Source: CAVTYH01 sp963738835 (lineage in GTDB: Bacteria > Planctomycetota > Planctomycetia > Pirellulales > JADZDJ01). From it: DNA of 64,000 nucleotides. The position numbers and the translations under genes were made by a program. Every line of letters starts with the position of its first letter. The stretch's first letter is position 1. The DNA lies in the NCBI GenBank assembly GCA_963738835.1, contig CAVTYH010000006.1, positions 687,943-751,942 of the forward strand, in the 5' to 3' direction. The notes under the pieces were generated by a model that was not told the origin of the DNA, ran no database searches, and saw only the letters and a program-made list of their open reading frames with translations. Below are positions 7,907 to 17,195 of this stretch, in pieces.

Positions 7907-9601
7907 CTGCGGAATGGGATTCCCCTGACTTTCGGCAAGCCGCTTTTCCAGATGCGGCGGTGTCTTGCGCTCCCGCAAGGCCTCTTCGATAAGATTGCCC
8001 AACGAGTCTACCTCGCGAGGCTTCTGGCCAGGATCGCCAGATTGGCCGGCTATGCCAGACTTCGCTGCCAGATTGGACTTCGTGGGATCAAGTGGCTTGG
8101 CGACGTCCAAAGATTTTGCAATGGGAAGCGAAGAACTCATGCCCGGGCCTCTGCCGATGCCGCTCGTACCGGTCCTTCCAAGGACATTGCTGCCGCCAAG
8201 GCCTGAGGCGCCCGACATACCAGCGCCGCTTCGTCCGGCGACGCTTCGTCCGGAATCGCCGCCTTTTATGCTGCTGCCCGGTTGGCCAAGGATTCCACTG
8301 CCGTAGCTGATATGCGACTGACTGGACGATGAACCGGACGGCTTCGACGGAGTTGGCTTATTCGACGGCGTGCCTTTGATGGTTTCGCGGTTGATATTCG
8401 AAACCGTATCATCGTTTGAATTCGGCCTGTCTCCCGAGCGACGCGGAATCGGCATCGGGCCGGACCGGCCAAAAGACGGCGTGCGCCGCGGCGGCGGGCC
8501 AACGGGTCGGCGAAAACGGCCGACGCTGCTGCCCGTAAGACTGCTATCCGAATCACCTGCCCGCGCCTGCAGCCACTTGCTCAGCACTTGAGCCACTTCA
8601 CCGGCCGATTGATACCGCGCTTCAGGCTGTTTGGCCATCATTCGCAAGCAAACATCCACCAGCGGCGGTGGTGCGTCTTTGCGATCTTCATAAATACTGG
8701 CCGGCATTTGAGTCAGGTGCTTCTGAATTCGCTGGGCCAAATTCCCTTCGGGAAACGGTGGGTGGCCGGTGAGCAGGAAATACAGTGTGCAGCCCAGACT
8801 GTAGATGTCGGCTCGTTTATCGGCAGTGTGACTATCGCGGGCTTGCTCTGGCGCCAGATAGTCGGCGGTGCCGAGCACGTTTTCTTCGTGGGCGATCGTG
8901 AGCGAGGCCTGCTGGTCGTCCTGTGCCCAGCGTGCCAAGCCCATGTCGAGGACTTTCACGGTGCCGCGCGGGTCAACCAGCAGATTGGCCGGTTTGATGT
9001 CGCGATGGATGAGCCCGGCCTGATGTGCGTGCTCCAAACCTTCAGCGGCCTGGCGAATGTATTCGGCGGCGACGTCGTACTCCAGTGGCCCGACGTCTTT
9101 GACTAGCGTTTGCAAATCGCGTCCTTCGACATACTCCATCACCAAGAAATGGTTGCTCCCGTCCTGATCGATGTCGTAAGCACGCACAATGTTGCGGTGA
9201 TCTAACTTCGCCGCTGCCTGGGCCTCTCGATAAAAGCGGGCCAGGTACGAGGTGTCGTTCACACGTTTCGGGGGTAAATGCTTGATCGCCACCAGCCGTT
9301 GCATTTTGCTATGCTCGGCCAGATACACACTGCTCATGCCGCCAGTGCCAAGCAGACCCAGCAATTTGTATTTGCCGCCGAGGAAGAAACCCTTGTAGCG
9401 GCCTTCGAGCAGTTGATCGCGCTGCCACGGCGTGATGATTTTTGCGGCAATCAGTTTCTCGGCGAGCCCCTGGCCGTCGTCTCCGGCAGGAACTCCACCC
9501 TCGCGCTCGATTTGGGCCAGTGCCAGATCGAGCTGGTCGTTTTCGACCAAGCCGCTGCGTCTGAGCAGCTCAACAAGTTTGTCGGTTGTAAGCGCGACCA
9601 T
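7808..9601 (-). CDS. Membrane-anchored Ser/Thr protein kinase (PknB-like)
   Basis: 597 residues. An N-terminal helical segment (1-70) resembles the short domain that precedes many planctomycete kinases. The kinase domain covers about 75-345: glycine loop LGTGGMSSVY, lysine 107 in VAIKHL, catalytic loop HRDIKPANLL at 199-208, a DMG in place of DFG at 219-221, and APEQA in the activation segment. A Ser/Gly/Pro-rich linker of about 200 residues follows. A single membrane helix near 574-594 then places the kinase in the cytoplasm and a very short tail outside. There is no extracellular sensor domain, unlike classical PknB. DMG for DFG is a tolerated variation, so activity is likely. Its stop overlaps the convergent Fur-family gene. 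Confidence 0.9.
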   Translation of the reverse strand: MVALTTDKLVELLRRSGLVENDQLDLALAQIEREGGVPAGDDGQGLAEKLIAAKIITPWQRDQLLEGRYKGFFLGGKYKLLGLLGTGGMSSVYLAEHSKMQRLVAIKHLPPKRVNDTSYLARFYREAQAAAKLDHRNIVRAYDIDQDGSNHFLVMEYVEGRDLQTLVKDVGPLEYDVAAEYIRQAAEGLEHAHQAGLIHRDIKPANLLVDPRGTVKVLDMGLARWAQDDQQASLTIAHEENVLGTADYLAPEQARDSHTADKRADIYSLGCTLYFLLTGHPPFPEGNLAQRIQKHLTQMPASIYEDRKDAPPPLVDVCLRMMAKQPEARYQSAGEVAQVLSKWLQARAGDSDSSLTGSSVGRFRRPVGPPPRRTPSFGRSGPMPIPRRSGDRPNSNDDTVSNINRETIKGTPSNKPTPSKPSGSSSSQSHISYGSGILGQPGSSIKGGDSGRSVAGRSGAGMSGASGLGGSNVLGRTGTSGIGRGPGMSSSLPIAKSLDVAKPLDPTKSNLAAKSGIAGQSGDPGQKPREVDSLGNLIEEALRERKTPPHLEKRLAESQGNPIPQSSAETSWIWFAVGGGVLFFILLAVLIVLRLQG

Positions 9602-9845
9602 GGACCGCTCACCCCGAGGCCCGCGAAACGCTTCCCAAAAACTCCCGCGGCAGTGCCCCTACAAGAAGCCGCTTGCTGGTCGAACCCAGCATCATGAAAA
9701 TAACAAGAATGCGGCAAAGTTACCAGCTAATGGTATGCCCGCGGGGATTATTTGGCCACGACTTCGTGAAAAGCGGCACAAGACCATTGGCCAACTGTTA
9801 GCCCATCGATGCCACCGACCTGACCTGACAACCCAGATTTGAGAC

Positions 9846-10091
9846 ATGAATAGCCAACCGAAGCGGGAAGTTGTGCTTTACACTCGCCAGGGCTGTTGCC
9901 TCTGTGAGACGGCAAAATCGCAGTTGGAAACCCACCATCTGGCTGTCCGGGAGGTCGACATCGATGCCGATCCCACACTTCGCGAGCGCTATAATGACTG
10001 CGTCCCGGTAATTCTGATCGACGGACAAGAGCGATTTCGGGGCCGCGTCGATGACAGGTTGCTGCGAAGACTTCTTCGGCACCGCAACTGA
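9846..10091 (+). CDS. Glutaredoxin-like thiol protein
   Basis: 81 residues with a thioredoxin-fold outline: VVLYTRQGCCLCETAK (redox motif CCLC at the start of the first helix), REVDIDADP, then VPVILIDGQ, where the cis-proline precedes the sheet. This matches the short glutaredoxin-like family (DUF836 type), whose members are cytoplasmic thiol-disulfide oxidoreductases. The ATG follows a stretch without a strong ribosome binding site. The neighbours give no hint of its partner. A single-domain protein of this size is the usual length. Confidence 0.8.
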   Translation: MNSQPKREVVLYTRQGCCLCETAKSQLETHHLAVREVDIDADPTLRERYNDCVPVILIDGQERFRGRVDDRLLRRLLRHRN

Positions 10092-10130
10092 AGACCGAGG
10101 AATGGATGATTCGAACGGCCTCAAGTCGGT

Positions 10131-10383
10131 TCAATTCCAACCATTGTCAAGCCTGTATAAACGACTCACCTCGTACAACCGGCCTTCGAGGTCAGGACGT
10201 TTTGCGAGCCGCGCTGCTGTGAAGTATTGATTGTAAAACCAGTCGCCTAGGAATCCGTTTAGCGATTGAGAGATCAACGCTATGGCAATCCAATCCGTCG
10301 CCGACGCAGGGTTCTTCTCTCTCGTGCATGAAGTGCTCGAAGCGGAGAAACAGCCCGCCACTGATGATCGCCGTGGTGGCCAT
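10131..10383 (-). CDS. Possible small membrane protein, one frame break
   Basis: Two partial reading frames fit end to end. The first reads MATTAIISGGLFLRFEHFM, and the second, shifted by one base near 10315, reads ATDWIAIALISQSLNGFLGD and then continues to YEVSRLYRLDNGWN. Joined, they give about 84 residues with two hydrophobic stretches and a natural-looking tail. I do not recognise the family. The start at 10383 lacks a clear ribosome binding site and the true N-terminus may lie further upstream. It could be a decaying gene or an artefact of a single sequence error. Confidence 0.35.
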
Positions 10384-10693
10384 CGGGAGTCGTTCGATTG
10401 CATCCAGTTAATCGCCCCTTACCACGCAGGGCGACTGCCATCGGCCGCCGAGTTTCACCATGTGCGATGTCAGGACTTGTCGCCGAGTGGAATGTCATAC
10501 GTCGACAACCAACCGCCGTCACATAATCAACTGCTGATTTTGCTTGGTCCCGCGCCTTTTATTTTTTTGACAGCCGAAGTCGCTCATCAGGTGCCTGTCG
10601 TCAACGGTGATCGAACCGAGCACTTAATTGGCTGTCGATTCACCGGCCGGTTGAAGCTCTAAACAAGCAGGTGGCAAGCGATGGGACAATTCG
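10384..10693. other. Gap without a supported gene
   Basis: Open frames here look like shadows or chance. The stretch holds the 3' flank of glnD on one side and the upstream flank of the possible small membrane protein on the other. No hairpin with a T-run was found. Confidence 0.4.
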
Positions 10694-13318
10694 CTACGGG
10701 TCGTTTTCTAGCCGCTCGATCGCTTCCATCACGAACTGCCGAATGCCTTCCAATTGGCCTTCGTCCTCGATTTTTTGTCCCTGTTGGTCAGTCACGTAAA
10801 AGACGTCGACCACTTGATCTAAATAGGTGCCGATCTTGGCCAGCGAGACCGACAGGCCGCGATCGAAGAGCGCCTTGGAAATCGTATACAGCAAGCCCAT
10901 CCGGTCGGAAGCGAACACGTCGATCACGGTAAATTTTTCGGACGTGCTGTTATCGAGACGCACCCTGGTTGGCAATTGCTGCCACGCGACTTGAGCCCCT
11001 TTGCCACTCTTCCACAGACGCCGGAACGCCGGCGGCTGTCCGGAAGTGAGTGATTCCTTCAGCCGGCACTCCACATTGGTCATTCGATCTGCCGGCGGCT
11101 CGCCGGTAAAGTCTGGGTCTTGCACACTGAAGCGATCAAGAACCAAACCGTCTGCCAAAGTGTTGATGTCGGCCGACAGAATTTGCAATCCGGCGCTGGT
11201 CAGCCCGCCGGTCAGCTTATGAAACACGCCCGGGGTGATGTCTTCGTAGGTGCCAACGGTGTATTCAATGGTGCTTGTTTCGGGCAAATAGCGGTGCCAG
11301 ACTTTCACTTGCCCGTGTCCCAGATCGCGCAGCCGCAGCAGTTCTGTCGCAATCTCTTCTGGTGGCGTGCCCATTAAATACGAAGAGGGCAGGGCGTCCA
11401 CTTGCTGGTAAAACCATTCAGCATGGGGGTCATTGGCAAATATGGCGCGTGTGGCCGCGCGGCGTTCGTCAGCCACCAGCGACGGCGAATCGCCCGACAA
11501 ATGCCGCATGGTTCGCACGTACAGCGAATGCAGCACTTCCGCTTTCCACGAATTGAACACATCGGGACCAACGGCCGCCAAATCCGCGCACGTCAGCACA
11601 TACAGCATGCGCAACACTTCGGCCGAGCCGACATCGACGGCAAAGCGCACAATCACCTGGTCGTCGCTGGTGTCGCGGCGAAATGCCAGGTGCGACATCA
11701 TCAGATGCTTGTGTACCAGAAACTTCAATGTCTCTGTCTCGCGCGTCGGCAACCGCAGCCGACGAGCCGTTTCCTCGGCGATGCGAAAGCCAACCTCGCT
11801 ATGGTCTTCGACAAAGCCTTTGCCCAGATCGTGAATCAAAAGAGCTAGATGCAGCGTGCGCTTCTGCTTGATCGATCGATACACGCGCCCCACGGATTCC
11901 GAATCGTTCAGAAAAGCTGTGGCTGCATCGACCGCCCGCAAACAGTGCTCGTCGACGGTGAATTTGTGGTACTCGTTGAATTGCAGCAGACTTCGGGCGT
12001 GAGTAAACGACGGTATTAATCGTTCAAGGACTCCGAGCTCGTGCAAATTCCGCAACAGCTCGCCCAATCGCGCCGGTTGCGAGAGCACCGACAAAAACCT
12101 ATCTGCCGATTCATGCGTGATAATATCGGGCAATTTCGGCGCGGCCCGACGCACTGCCTCCCAGGTACTGTGAGCGATCCGTTTGTTGTACAAATTGGCC
12201 AAATCCGCGAGTCGCAGAATTTGCGCCAGATCGCTTTGGACTTTTTGCAGTCCCTGGCGCGTGGCACTGATGCGGGTGGGTCCCACGCGAAAATCGCCTT
12301 CCACCTGATGGCTGAAAATCGGCGCCATCGTTTCCGCCAGTTTTATCCAGGGTTGCGCACCTTCCAGAAATCGCGAGACGATTTGCCGAACGGCATTCGT
12401 GTTACGGAAGTATTCCCGCATGAACTCTTCGACCGGCAGGATGCCGTCGGAGCCTTGGTACCCAAACGCCGCGGCAATTCGCAACTGCTCTGCACGGTCA
12501 AGCACGTCGTGACTCTTATTGGCATGGAATTGCAATTCGTTGCGGACGTGAAGCAAAAACTCCTGTGCCCGCCGCAGTTCCACTTCATCTTCCTTAGAGA
12601 GCATACCCATCAACTGCAAGCCGTCGGGAGACGCCTGACCGTACCTGGCAAAGCCGACCCAGCGCAGCAGCTGCATGCCGCGCAGGCCGCCGGGGGAACG
12701 CTTGACGTTCGGTTCCAGCAGATAAACGGTTTCACCGAACTGCGATCGTTCGTCAGCGCGCGACGCTTGAATGCTGCCCACCAATTTCCGCCAATGCCGA
12801 TGGGCCGACTTCTGAAACCTGGTTTGAAACCGAGTGAACAACGCCTCGCTGCCGGAGAGCAATCGCGATTCGACCAGCGATGTAAAAATTGTGGCGTCCT
12901 TAAGACCGAACTTGCAGGCTTCGTGGACGGTGCGCACGCTTTGTCCCAGACTAAGCCCGGCATCGTACAGATCGTGCAATAGCCGCCGAGCCAGTGGCGC
13001 AACTTGCGATGCCGCGCGCGGTGCGTGCAGAATCATGAGATCGACATCGGAAAAGGGCGCCACTTCACGCCGGCCGTACCCACCATGGGCCACCAGTGCA
13101 ATTTCGCTCCGCAAGGACGAGCCTTCGCTGGGCGCCAATTCGGCGAGCGCAGCCTCATACAAATCGAGGACCACATGGTCCAACATGTCGGTCAGCCGTG
13201 CACAAACCTGGATGCCCGGCGAGCCTGAATCGTGCTGCTCTTGGCACTTAGCACGCTCCTGCGCCAGCCACTCTTTCACGGCAAGCACACAGGGACGCAG
13301 GGTCAACGTGGGAGGCAT
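10694..13318 (-). CDS. glnD: Bifunctional [protein-PII] uridylyltransferase / uridylyl-removing enzyme
   Basis: 874 residues, the usual GlnD length. The nucleotidyltransferase signature GGYGRREVAPFSDVDL lies near residues 80-95 and supplies the paired aspartates for Mg-UTP. The central HD domain has LALLIHDLGKGFVEDHSE, the hydrolase side that removes UMP from PII. Two C-terminal ACT domains (about 690-870; one contains FTVIDVFASDRMGLLYTIS) sense glutamine. The enzyme reports the cell's nitrogen status by modifying PII at Tyr51. The adjacent PII protein does carry that tyrosine. It is the third gene of a minus-strand group amt-glnB-glnD and starts 103 bases after glnB ends. All motifs expected for both activities are visible. 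Confidence 0.95.
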   Translation of the reverse strand: MPPTLTLRPCVLAVKEWLAQERAKCQEQHDSGSPGIQVCARLTDMLDHVVLDLYEAALAELAPSEGSSLRSEIALVAHGGYGRREVAPFSDVDLMILHAPRAASQVAPLARRLLHDLYDAGLSLGQSVRTVHEACKFGLKDATIFTSLVESRLLSGSEALFTRFQTRFQKSAHRHWRKLVGSIQASRADERSQFGETVYLLEPNVKRSPGGLRGMQLLRWVGFARYGQASPDGLQLMGMLSKEDEVELRRAQEFLLHVRNELQFHANKSHDVLDRAEQLRIAAAFGYQGSDGILPVEEFMREYFRNTNAVRQIVSRFLEGAQPWIKLAETMAPIFSHQVEGDFRVGPTRISATRQGLQKVQSDLAQILRLADLANLYNKRIAHSTWEAVRRAAPKLPDIITHESADRFLSVLSQPARLGELLRNLHELGVLERLIPSFTHARSLLQFNEYHKFTVDEHCLRAVDAATAFLNDSESVGRVYRSIKQKRTLHLALLIHDLGKGFVEDHSEVGFRIAEETARRLRLPTRETETLKFLVHKHLMMSHLAFRRDTSDDQVIVRFAVDVGSAEVLRMLYVLTCADLAAVGPDVFNSWKAEVLHSLYVRTMRHLSGDSPSLVADERRAATRAIFANDPHAEWFYQQVDALPSSYLMGTPPEEIATELLRLRDLGHGQVKVWHRYLPETSTIEYTVGTYEDITPGVFHKLTGGLTSAGLQILSADINTLADGLVLDRFSVQDPDFTGEPPADRMTNVECRLKESLTSGQPPAFRRLWKSGKGAQVAWQQLPTRVRLDNSTSEKFTVIDVFASDRMGLLYTISKALFDRGLSVSLAKIGTYLDQVVDVFYVTDQQGQKIEDEGQLEGIRQFVMEAIERLENDP

Positions 13319-13421
13319 TGAACAAAAAAGTGCAGAGTTTGTAACGGGATGTACGGAGCACCGTGGGCGGAATCAGATTTGTAAGTATACTCCGCACTCA
13401 CAACTCCGCCTTTCGCTTTGA

Positions 13422-13760
13422 TCAGACGGCGTCGTCGCCGGTCTCGCCGGTGCGAATACGGATCGTGTTCACCAGGTCGAAAACGAAGATCTTCCCGTCG
13501 CCAATTTGGCCGGTTTGCGCCGCCTGCAAGATGGTGCCTAACGTCTTTTGCAGCTGGGCGTCCGGCACAACGAGCTCGACTTTCATCTTCGGCACAAAAT
13601 CGACGGCGTACTCCGTGCCGCGGTATACTTCGACGTGCCCCTTCTGCCGCCCGAAGCCACGCACTTCCGAGACCGTCATGCCCATGACCCCTTGTTCGGC
13701 CAAGGCATTTTTCACGTCCTCCAGTTTGTAATGACGAATAATCGCCTCGATTTTTTTCAT
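13422..13760 (-). CDS. glnB: PII nitrogen regulatory protein
   Basis: 112 residues, exactly PII size. It opens MKKIEAIIRHYKLEDVKNAL. The T-loop contains RGTEYAVDF with Tyr51, the uridylylation site; the C-terminal signature is GDGKIFVFDL with TGETGDDAV. PII trimers bind ATP/ADP and 2-oxoglutarate and control ammonium channels and nitrogen enzymes. Because it sits between amt and glnD it could be called glnK by function; sequence alone does not settle GlnB versus GlnK. It lies 128 bases downstream of amt and 103 upstream of glnD on the same strand. The gap to amt holds a degenerate copy of the 'cctccgcgtcctctgcgg' dispersed repeat near 13850-13875. Confidence 0.95.
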   Translation of the reverse strand: MKKIEAIIRHYKLEDVKNALAEQGVMGMTVSEVRGFGRQKGHVEVYRGTEYAVDFVPKMKVELVVPDAQLQKTLGTILQAAQTGQIGDGKIFVFDLVNTIRIRTGETGDDAV

Positions 13761-13888
13761 GCTTAATTCCTAGATCGGCGGAAACCCAATCCAAATCACC
13801 GCAGACAATTCAAGAATTGTTGTAATGACCAATCTCAAAATCTCCTCAGCGCCTCCGCGTCCTCTGCGGCTAAGTTAAACTGTCGGCC

Positions 13889-15343
13889 TCAAATAAAAAT
13901 GTACCCTTCCTCGCCATGTTGGCTAAGGTCGATTCCTTGAATTTCTTGTTGCTGGCTGACCCGCAATCCCAGCGTGGCATCGAGCACCTTCAGAATGATA
14001 AACGTGGCGACAGTCGCCGAGACCCAAGTGCAGGCAGCGGCCACAATCTGACCGAAGATCAGGGTCTTGCCCCCTTCGATCAGACCGAGCGCCTTGCCGC
14101 TGTCCAAATCGGCGATCGCCCGCGTGGCAAACACGCCCGTCAGAATCGCCCCGAGCGTGCCTCCCACGCCGTGAACGCCAAATGCATCCAGCGAATCGTC
14201 ATAACCGAATTTCGACTTGAGCGACGTGCAAGCCAAGAAACAGACAATGCCCGCGGCCGCACCCATCGCCAGGGCCGGCATCGGCGTCACATAGCCGGAA
14301 GCCGGCGTAATGCAAACCAACCCGGCGACCAATCCTGACGCAGTGCCGAGCACGCTCGGCTTGCCACGCGCTCTCCATTCCATGCCGGCCCACGCCAACG
14401 CGCCTGCGGCGGCGGCAAAGTGCGTGGCGGCAAAGGCGCTGGCGGCAATGCCATTGGCCGCCATGGCATTGCCGGCGTTGAAACCAAACCAGCCGACCCA
14501 CAACAGGGCCGCGCCCAGCACCGTGTAGGTGACATTGTGCGGCGGCATCGGCTCATGGCCGAAGCCCAACCGCTTGCCGACCAGGAGCGCGCAAATCAGT
14601 GCCGACACGCCGGAGCTGATATGCACCACCGTGCCGCCGGCAAAATCGAGCGCCCCACCAGCGATTGCGTAGGGCTTGCCGAACGTCAGCATGCCGCCGC
14701 CCCAAACCCAATGGGCCAGAGGCACGTAGACCAGCGTGCCCCACAGAATCATGAACACCACCATCGCGCTGAACTTCATCCGCTCGGCAAAGGCGCCGCA
14801 AATCAGCGCCGGCGTGATGATGAAAAACATGCCCTGGAACAACATGTGAGTTAACCACGGAACGTTGTAGCTGGGATGCGTTGGAATGACCGCTTTGCCA
14901 TCGCGCCATTCCGCGGCCACGCCCTTGAGAAACAGATGGTCGGCATTGCCGATCCAGCGTGAAATTTCCGGTGCGCCCTCCGCCGACGGATTGCCGCCAA
15001 ACGTGAGCGAGTAACCGTACAGCGCCCAAATCACGCTCATCAGCCCCATCAAAAACACGCACTGCATCATCACGCCGAGCACATTTTTCTTGCGAACCAA
15101 TCCGCCGTAGAACATCGCCAGGCCGGGGGCCGTCATCATTAACACCAGGGCCGAAGAGGTGAGCATCCACGCATTGTCGCCCCGATCGATCGGCCGCAAC
15201 GTCGGATCGCCTGCTGCCGACGAACCCCCTTCATCGGCCACTGGACTCGACAAGTTTTCTTCACCGCGAGCAATTCCGCCGACGAAGATCAGCGCCATCG
15301 CCAGCGCGCTGCTTAGCAGCACCCCACGTGTGAAGAAACTCAT
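13889..15343 (-). CDS. amt: Ammonium transporter
   Basis: 484 residues. I start it at 15343 (MSFFTRGVLLSSALAMALIF) because this follows a GGGAGGG ribosome binding site and gives a signal-like leader; the open frame runs further upstream but without such a site. After the leader and a short acidic linker come about eleven membrane helices. Family residues are present: MFYGGLVRKKN near the first helix, LDFAGGTVVHISSGVSAL with the aspartate and first pore histidine, and FGVHGVGGTLGAIL with the second pore histidine. The protein conducts ammonium across the cytoplasmic membrane and is blocked by unmodified PII, whose gene follows. A perfect 8-bp inverted repeat lies 68 bases upstream. Confidence 0.95.
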   Translation of the reverse strand: MSFFTRGVLLSSALAMALIFVGGIARGEENLSSPVADEGGSSAAGDPTLRPIDRGDNAWMLTSSALVLMMTAPGLAMFYGGLVRKKNVLGVMMQCVFLMGLMSVIWALYGYSLTFGGNPSAEGAPEISRWIGNADHLFLKGVAAEWRDGKAVIPTHPSYNVPWLTHMLFQGMFFIITPALICGAFAERMKFSAMVVFMILWGTLVYVPLAHWVWGGGMLTFGKPYAIAGGALDFAGGTVVHISSGVSALICALLVGKRLGFGHEPMPPHNVTYTVLGAALLWVGWFGFNAGNAMAANGIAASAFAATHFAAAAGALAWAGMEWRARGKPSVLGTASGLVAGLVCITPASGYVTPMPALAMGAAAGIVCFLACTSLKSKFGYDDSLDAFGVHGVGGTLGAILTGVFATRAIADLDSGKALGLIEGGKTLIFGQIVAAACTWVSATVATFIILKVLDATLGLRVSQQQEIQGIDLSQHGEEGYIFI

Positions 15344-15848
15344 CGCAGCACCCTCCCGCCTGATTTGATTTCTTTGCGACTCGCCCCCACGGGCCGCCTG
15401 ACCAGCCGGGCCGCAACGCTTGTGATCGCGTTGCGGCATTTTCAACCACAGAGACACAGAGGCACGGGGAAGAAAAAGCAACAAAGAAGCTGGGACTCCA
15501 AGAAGGTAAAAAAATCATGACGTGGGTACAATGCCGTTTCCCCTCGCCTGTTTTTTAGCTTCTTAATCAGCCTTGCTGCTCCGTGTCTCTGTGTCTTTGT
15601 GGTGAAATTACGCAGCGAACTTGGGAAACAACCTATCGGGCAGCGGCGAAAAGGTAAAGAGAGATGCGGAGCGGAGGGAGGCAGGGGTTCAGGGTTCAGG
15701 AGGCGAGCCGTGACCGTGAGGGAGCGGAGAACGTGTGTTGCAGTTATAAACGGGTGAAGGGGTGAGTGGGCGAAGTGGTGAAGAAATATTTTTTGCAGCG
15801 TCAACCACGACGCACGTGCGTCAATCGCTTGCGGTTTAGCAAGCCTAA
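15344..15848. repeat. Gap built of several dispersed-repeat fragments
   Basis: This 505-base gap has no gene. It holds the amt upstream region and a patchwork of repeat-like pieces. An inverted pair near 15446-15467 and 15581-15603 matches at about 20 of 22 positions (of the 'ccacagagacacagaggcacgg' type). There is also a ggttcagggttcagg doublet near 15685-15700, a 'cgagccgtgaccgtgaggg' piece near 15704-15722, and a gggtgaaggggtgagtggg run near 15757-15775. Pieces of this kind recur between genes in planctomycete genomes; that part is from memory. Confidence 0.6.
15411..15436. promoter_or_regulatory. Inverted repeat upstream of amt, possible operator or hairpin
   Basis: ccgcaacg and cgttgcgg form a perfect 8-bp inverted repeat with a 10-base spacer, 68 bases before the amt start. 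It does not match the NtrC consensus as I know it, and the role is inferred only from position. Confidence 0.3.
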
Positions 15849-17078
15849 TTATTTCTCTTCCGAAATCTTCACAATTCGATCCGAACTATTTGCTTGCGCC
15901 GACACAATGCCAGCTTGCGTGATTTTCGAACCGGTGGCATGAACTTCCATCAATGAAGGCACTTTATCCAAATGCATCAATCCGCGATCCGTTATAGCGG
16001 TATTGCAGATCGAGAGATCGTACAATTCTGGCAAACTTCCCAATTCGGCGAGGCCGTCGTCTGTGACTTTAGTCTGATCCAGGATCAGCGATCGAAGCGA
16101 TCGACATTTCGCGATCGTTTTAATCGCACTATCGTCGATCGCTGTGCCAGCTAACGAGAGCAGCTTGAGGTTCTTAATCCGCGCCAGTCGTTCCAAGCCA
16201 GAATTCGAAACATGAGTCCCATCCAGCCAAAGGAGTTCTAAGCTGGGTAGCCTTTCGATTGTTTCGAGCGATTGGCTCGTGACGCGCGTATTGCTCAAGC
16301 CCAGTCCGATGAGGGTTCTAAGATCCGCTAAATTCTTTGCCCCTTCGTCGTCAAGATTTGTGTCACTAAGAGTTAAATGCTGTAAGCGACGAAGATTTTG
16401 GAAGTTAGTTTGGCGGTGGAATGTAAGGCTACATTTTTGCAGCGAGAGAACATTCAATTTGGTAAGTTTTGGAATTGCTTGGACTCCCGCGTCCGATATT
16501 GATGGATTTTCACCAAGATCCAACCATTCGAGCTGATCGAGGTGCGAGATGTTTTCAACTCCGTTATCACTGATATTGCAATTGCGAAGTTGTAGTTGTT
16601 TGAGAGATTGAAATGTTCCGATCTCCTTAACTGCGTCGTCGCCAAATCGAAGATCGACCGCTGAAAGATTTTCCAGGCATCTAATACGTCTCAGCTTAGA
16701 TAAATCGGCAGCGCTGGGCGAAGGTGCGCCAAGTGTAAGTCTCTTCACAAACGGAAAACCACTGATTAGCTCAACCGCAGCGGGGGTATCGGCGCAGTCT
16801 CCGATGAACAACACTTCACTGGGCGTAGTGAAGAAATGCTCGCCTAAAATATTACGCGCCCAATCCGGGCCAGGCATCGGGTGCGCTGAGTTTCCGTATG
16901 GCAACTCATCCAAGTAGTTGATCCTCGCGCCCAAATTGCTTAGCCGATCAATTCGTCGCTCTTGCTCAATGCCCGGCATGATGTAAAAGCCAAGCGCAAT
17001 TGCCACCAGCGCGACGATGACAAGCACCGTGCGGATGGAAAAGCGGAAGCGGCGGATTGGCAAGCGGTGTTTCATCAT
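15849..17078 (-). CDS. Membrane-anchored leucine-rich repeat protein
   Basis: About 409 residues from MMKHRLPIRRFRF. A single membrane helix (TVLVIVALVAIALGFYIM, about residues 17-35) follows a basic N-terminus, so the bulk faces outward. From about residue 110 on there are some eleven leucine-rich repeats of roughly 24 residues, with patterns such as LEWLDLGENPSISDAGVQAI and LELLWLDGTHVSNSGLERLA. This GxS-D-GL spacing is typical of the planctomycete/bacterial RNI-like or cysteine-free LRR type. The frame stays open another 24 codons upstream, but into the inverted repeat at 17098, so I prefer the start at 17078. Such proteins are presumed to bind other proteins; the partner is unknown. Confidence 0.8.
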   Translation of the reverse strand: MMKHRLPIRRFRFSIRTVLVIVALVAIALGFYIMPGIEQERRIDRLSNLGARINYLDELPYGNSAHPMPGPDWARNILGEHFFTTPSEVLFIGDCADTPAAVELISGFPFVKRLTLGAPSPSAADLSKLRRIRCLENLSAVDLRFGDDAVKEIGTFQSLKQLQLRNCNISDNGVENISHLDQLEWLDLGENPSISDAGVQAIPKLTKLNVLSLQKCSLTFHRQTNFQNLRRLQHLTLSDTNLDDEGAKNLADLRTLIGLGLSNTRVTSQSLETIERLPSLELLWLDGTHVSNSGLERLARIKNLKLLSLAGTAIDDSAIKTIAKCRSLRSLILDQTKVTDDGLAELGSLPELYDLSICNTAITDRGLMHLDKVPSLMEVHATGSKITQAGIVSAQANSSDRIVKISEEK

Positions 17079-17097
17079 TCGCGAATTTTCAAGCCCT

Positions 17098-17195
17098 AGC
17101 CGGATGGGCAACGCCCTCCGGAGGCGCGCCGGGTGGCGATCCACTTTCAATCGAAGTCTAGCGGTGGTTCTCCGGAGGGCGTTGCCCCTCCGGCT
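17098..17195. repeat. 26-bp inverted repeat, 25 of 26 matched, between two minus-strand genes
   Basis: The arms 17098-17123 and 17170-17195 (core ggcaacgccctccggag) pair with one mismatch around a 46-base loop. The right arm reaches into the stop codon of the adenosyltransferase gene. It could act as a terminator-like hairpin or be a mobile palindromic repeat. Confidence 0.8.

Noticed and set aside
12041..12982. Plus-strand open frame of 313 codons
   Set aside because: Shadow of glnD, which is complete on the minus strand.
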